Positions 63,970 through 64,000 of a stretch of DNA of 64,000 nt are shown piece by piece. The stretch lies in IMG/VR virus record IMGVR_UViG_3300013005_000033, positions 1-64,000 of that record. The stretch is one strand, 5' to 3'. The position numbers were made by a program, and so were the translations under genes. The stretch's first letter is position 1; every line of letters begins with the position of its first letter. Under the pieces are notes generated by a model. It was not told where the DNA came from. It saw only the letters and a program-made list of their open reading frames with translations, and did no database searches. This stretch comes from a virus.

Positions 63970-64000
63970 AAAGGACTTAAATTGTATGGAATCAAAAATT

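Overview
The window looks like part of a large tailed-phage (jumbo or 'huge' phage) genome. Genes are tightly packed, often with ATGA, GTGA or TTGA stop/start overlaps, and no rRNA, tRNA or ordinary chromosomal operon is visible. The recognisable content is typical of large phages: PhoH, a phage-type DNA polymerase III alpha, dCMP deaminase, ThyX, a dUTPase-like protein, peptide deformylase, ribosomal protein bS21, IF-3, a GroES-like co-chaperonin with DnaJ, ClpP, tail proteins, many glycosyltransferases, and short proteins with capsid-targeting-like N-termini. The host is unknown. A Tat-signal DUF1501 protein of the type common in Planctomycetes (26761-28026) hints at a planctomycete-like or related Gram-negative host, and an ADP-heptose-type HldE agrees with a Gram-negative host.

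Layout. (1) 1-9 kb, mostly leftward: a P/T-rich repeat protein entering from the left edge, PhoH, small proteins, DnaJ/GroES-like, an IscA-type protein, IF-3, a tail-like protein and dCMP deaminase. (2) 9-19 kb: a tail-fibre-type protein, a lipoprotein, peptide deformylase, bS21, two glycosyltransferases, a DHH phosphoesterase and a cytosine methyltransferase. (3) 19-25 kb: DNA polymerase III alpha encoded as two separate halves, separated by a rightward acidic-repeat protein and a small conserved protein. The N-terminal half is interrupted by an 8-nt insertion that creates a stop inside the PHP metal motif. (4) 25-38 kb: a DUF262/HNH-like protein, the DUF1501 gene, a glycosyltransferase block cut by an IS605-type element, and ClpP. 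(5) 38-44.4 kb: a complete PrkA / YeaH (DUF444) / SpoVR operon, with a LAGLIDADG intein inside SpoVR. YeaH appears to start at an ATT codon. (6) 44.4-50.2 kb: small proteins, HldE, ThyX, glycosyltransferases and a cupin.

At about 50.2 kb a divergent promoter region flips transcription. From there to the right edge almost every gene is small, rightward and overlapped with its neighbour. This 13-kb tract carries 19 paralogues of one small protein family, which I could not identify; a twentieth lies beside DUF1501. The family has an N-terminal helix block (like EKLYxILxxKFDxI), a middle block (W-x-x-YLxEIGC) and a C-terminal signature (IPxELAxKALVLGxFP). One copy is fused to a tail-fibre-type domain and others carry membrane or Cys-rich extensions. 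A TnpB element has inserted in this tract.

As a working model (inference), the left 50 kb supplies replication, nucleotide, translation-takeover, chaperone, glycan and virion functions, while the right 13 kb is a fast-diversifying accessory array. The strongest candidates for undescribed biology are the 20-member array, the phage-borne PrkA-YeaH-SpoVR module with intein, the complementary split DnaE, and a set of putative capsid-packaged proteins.
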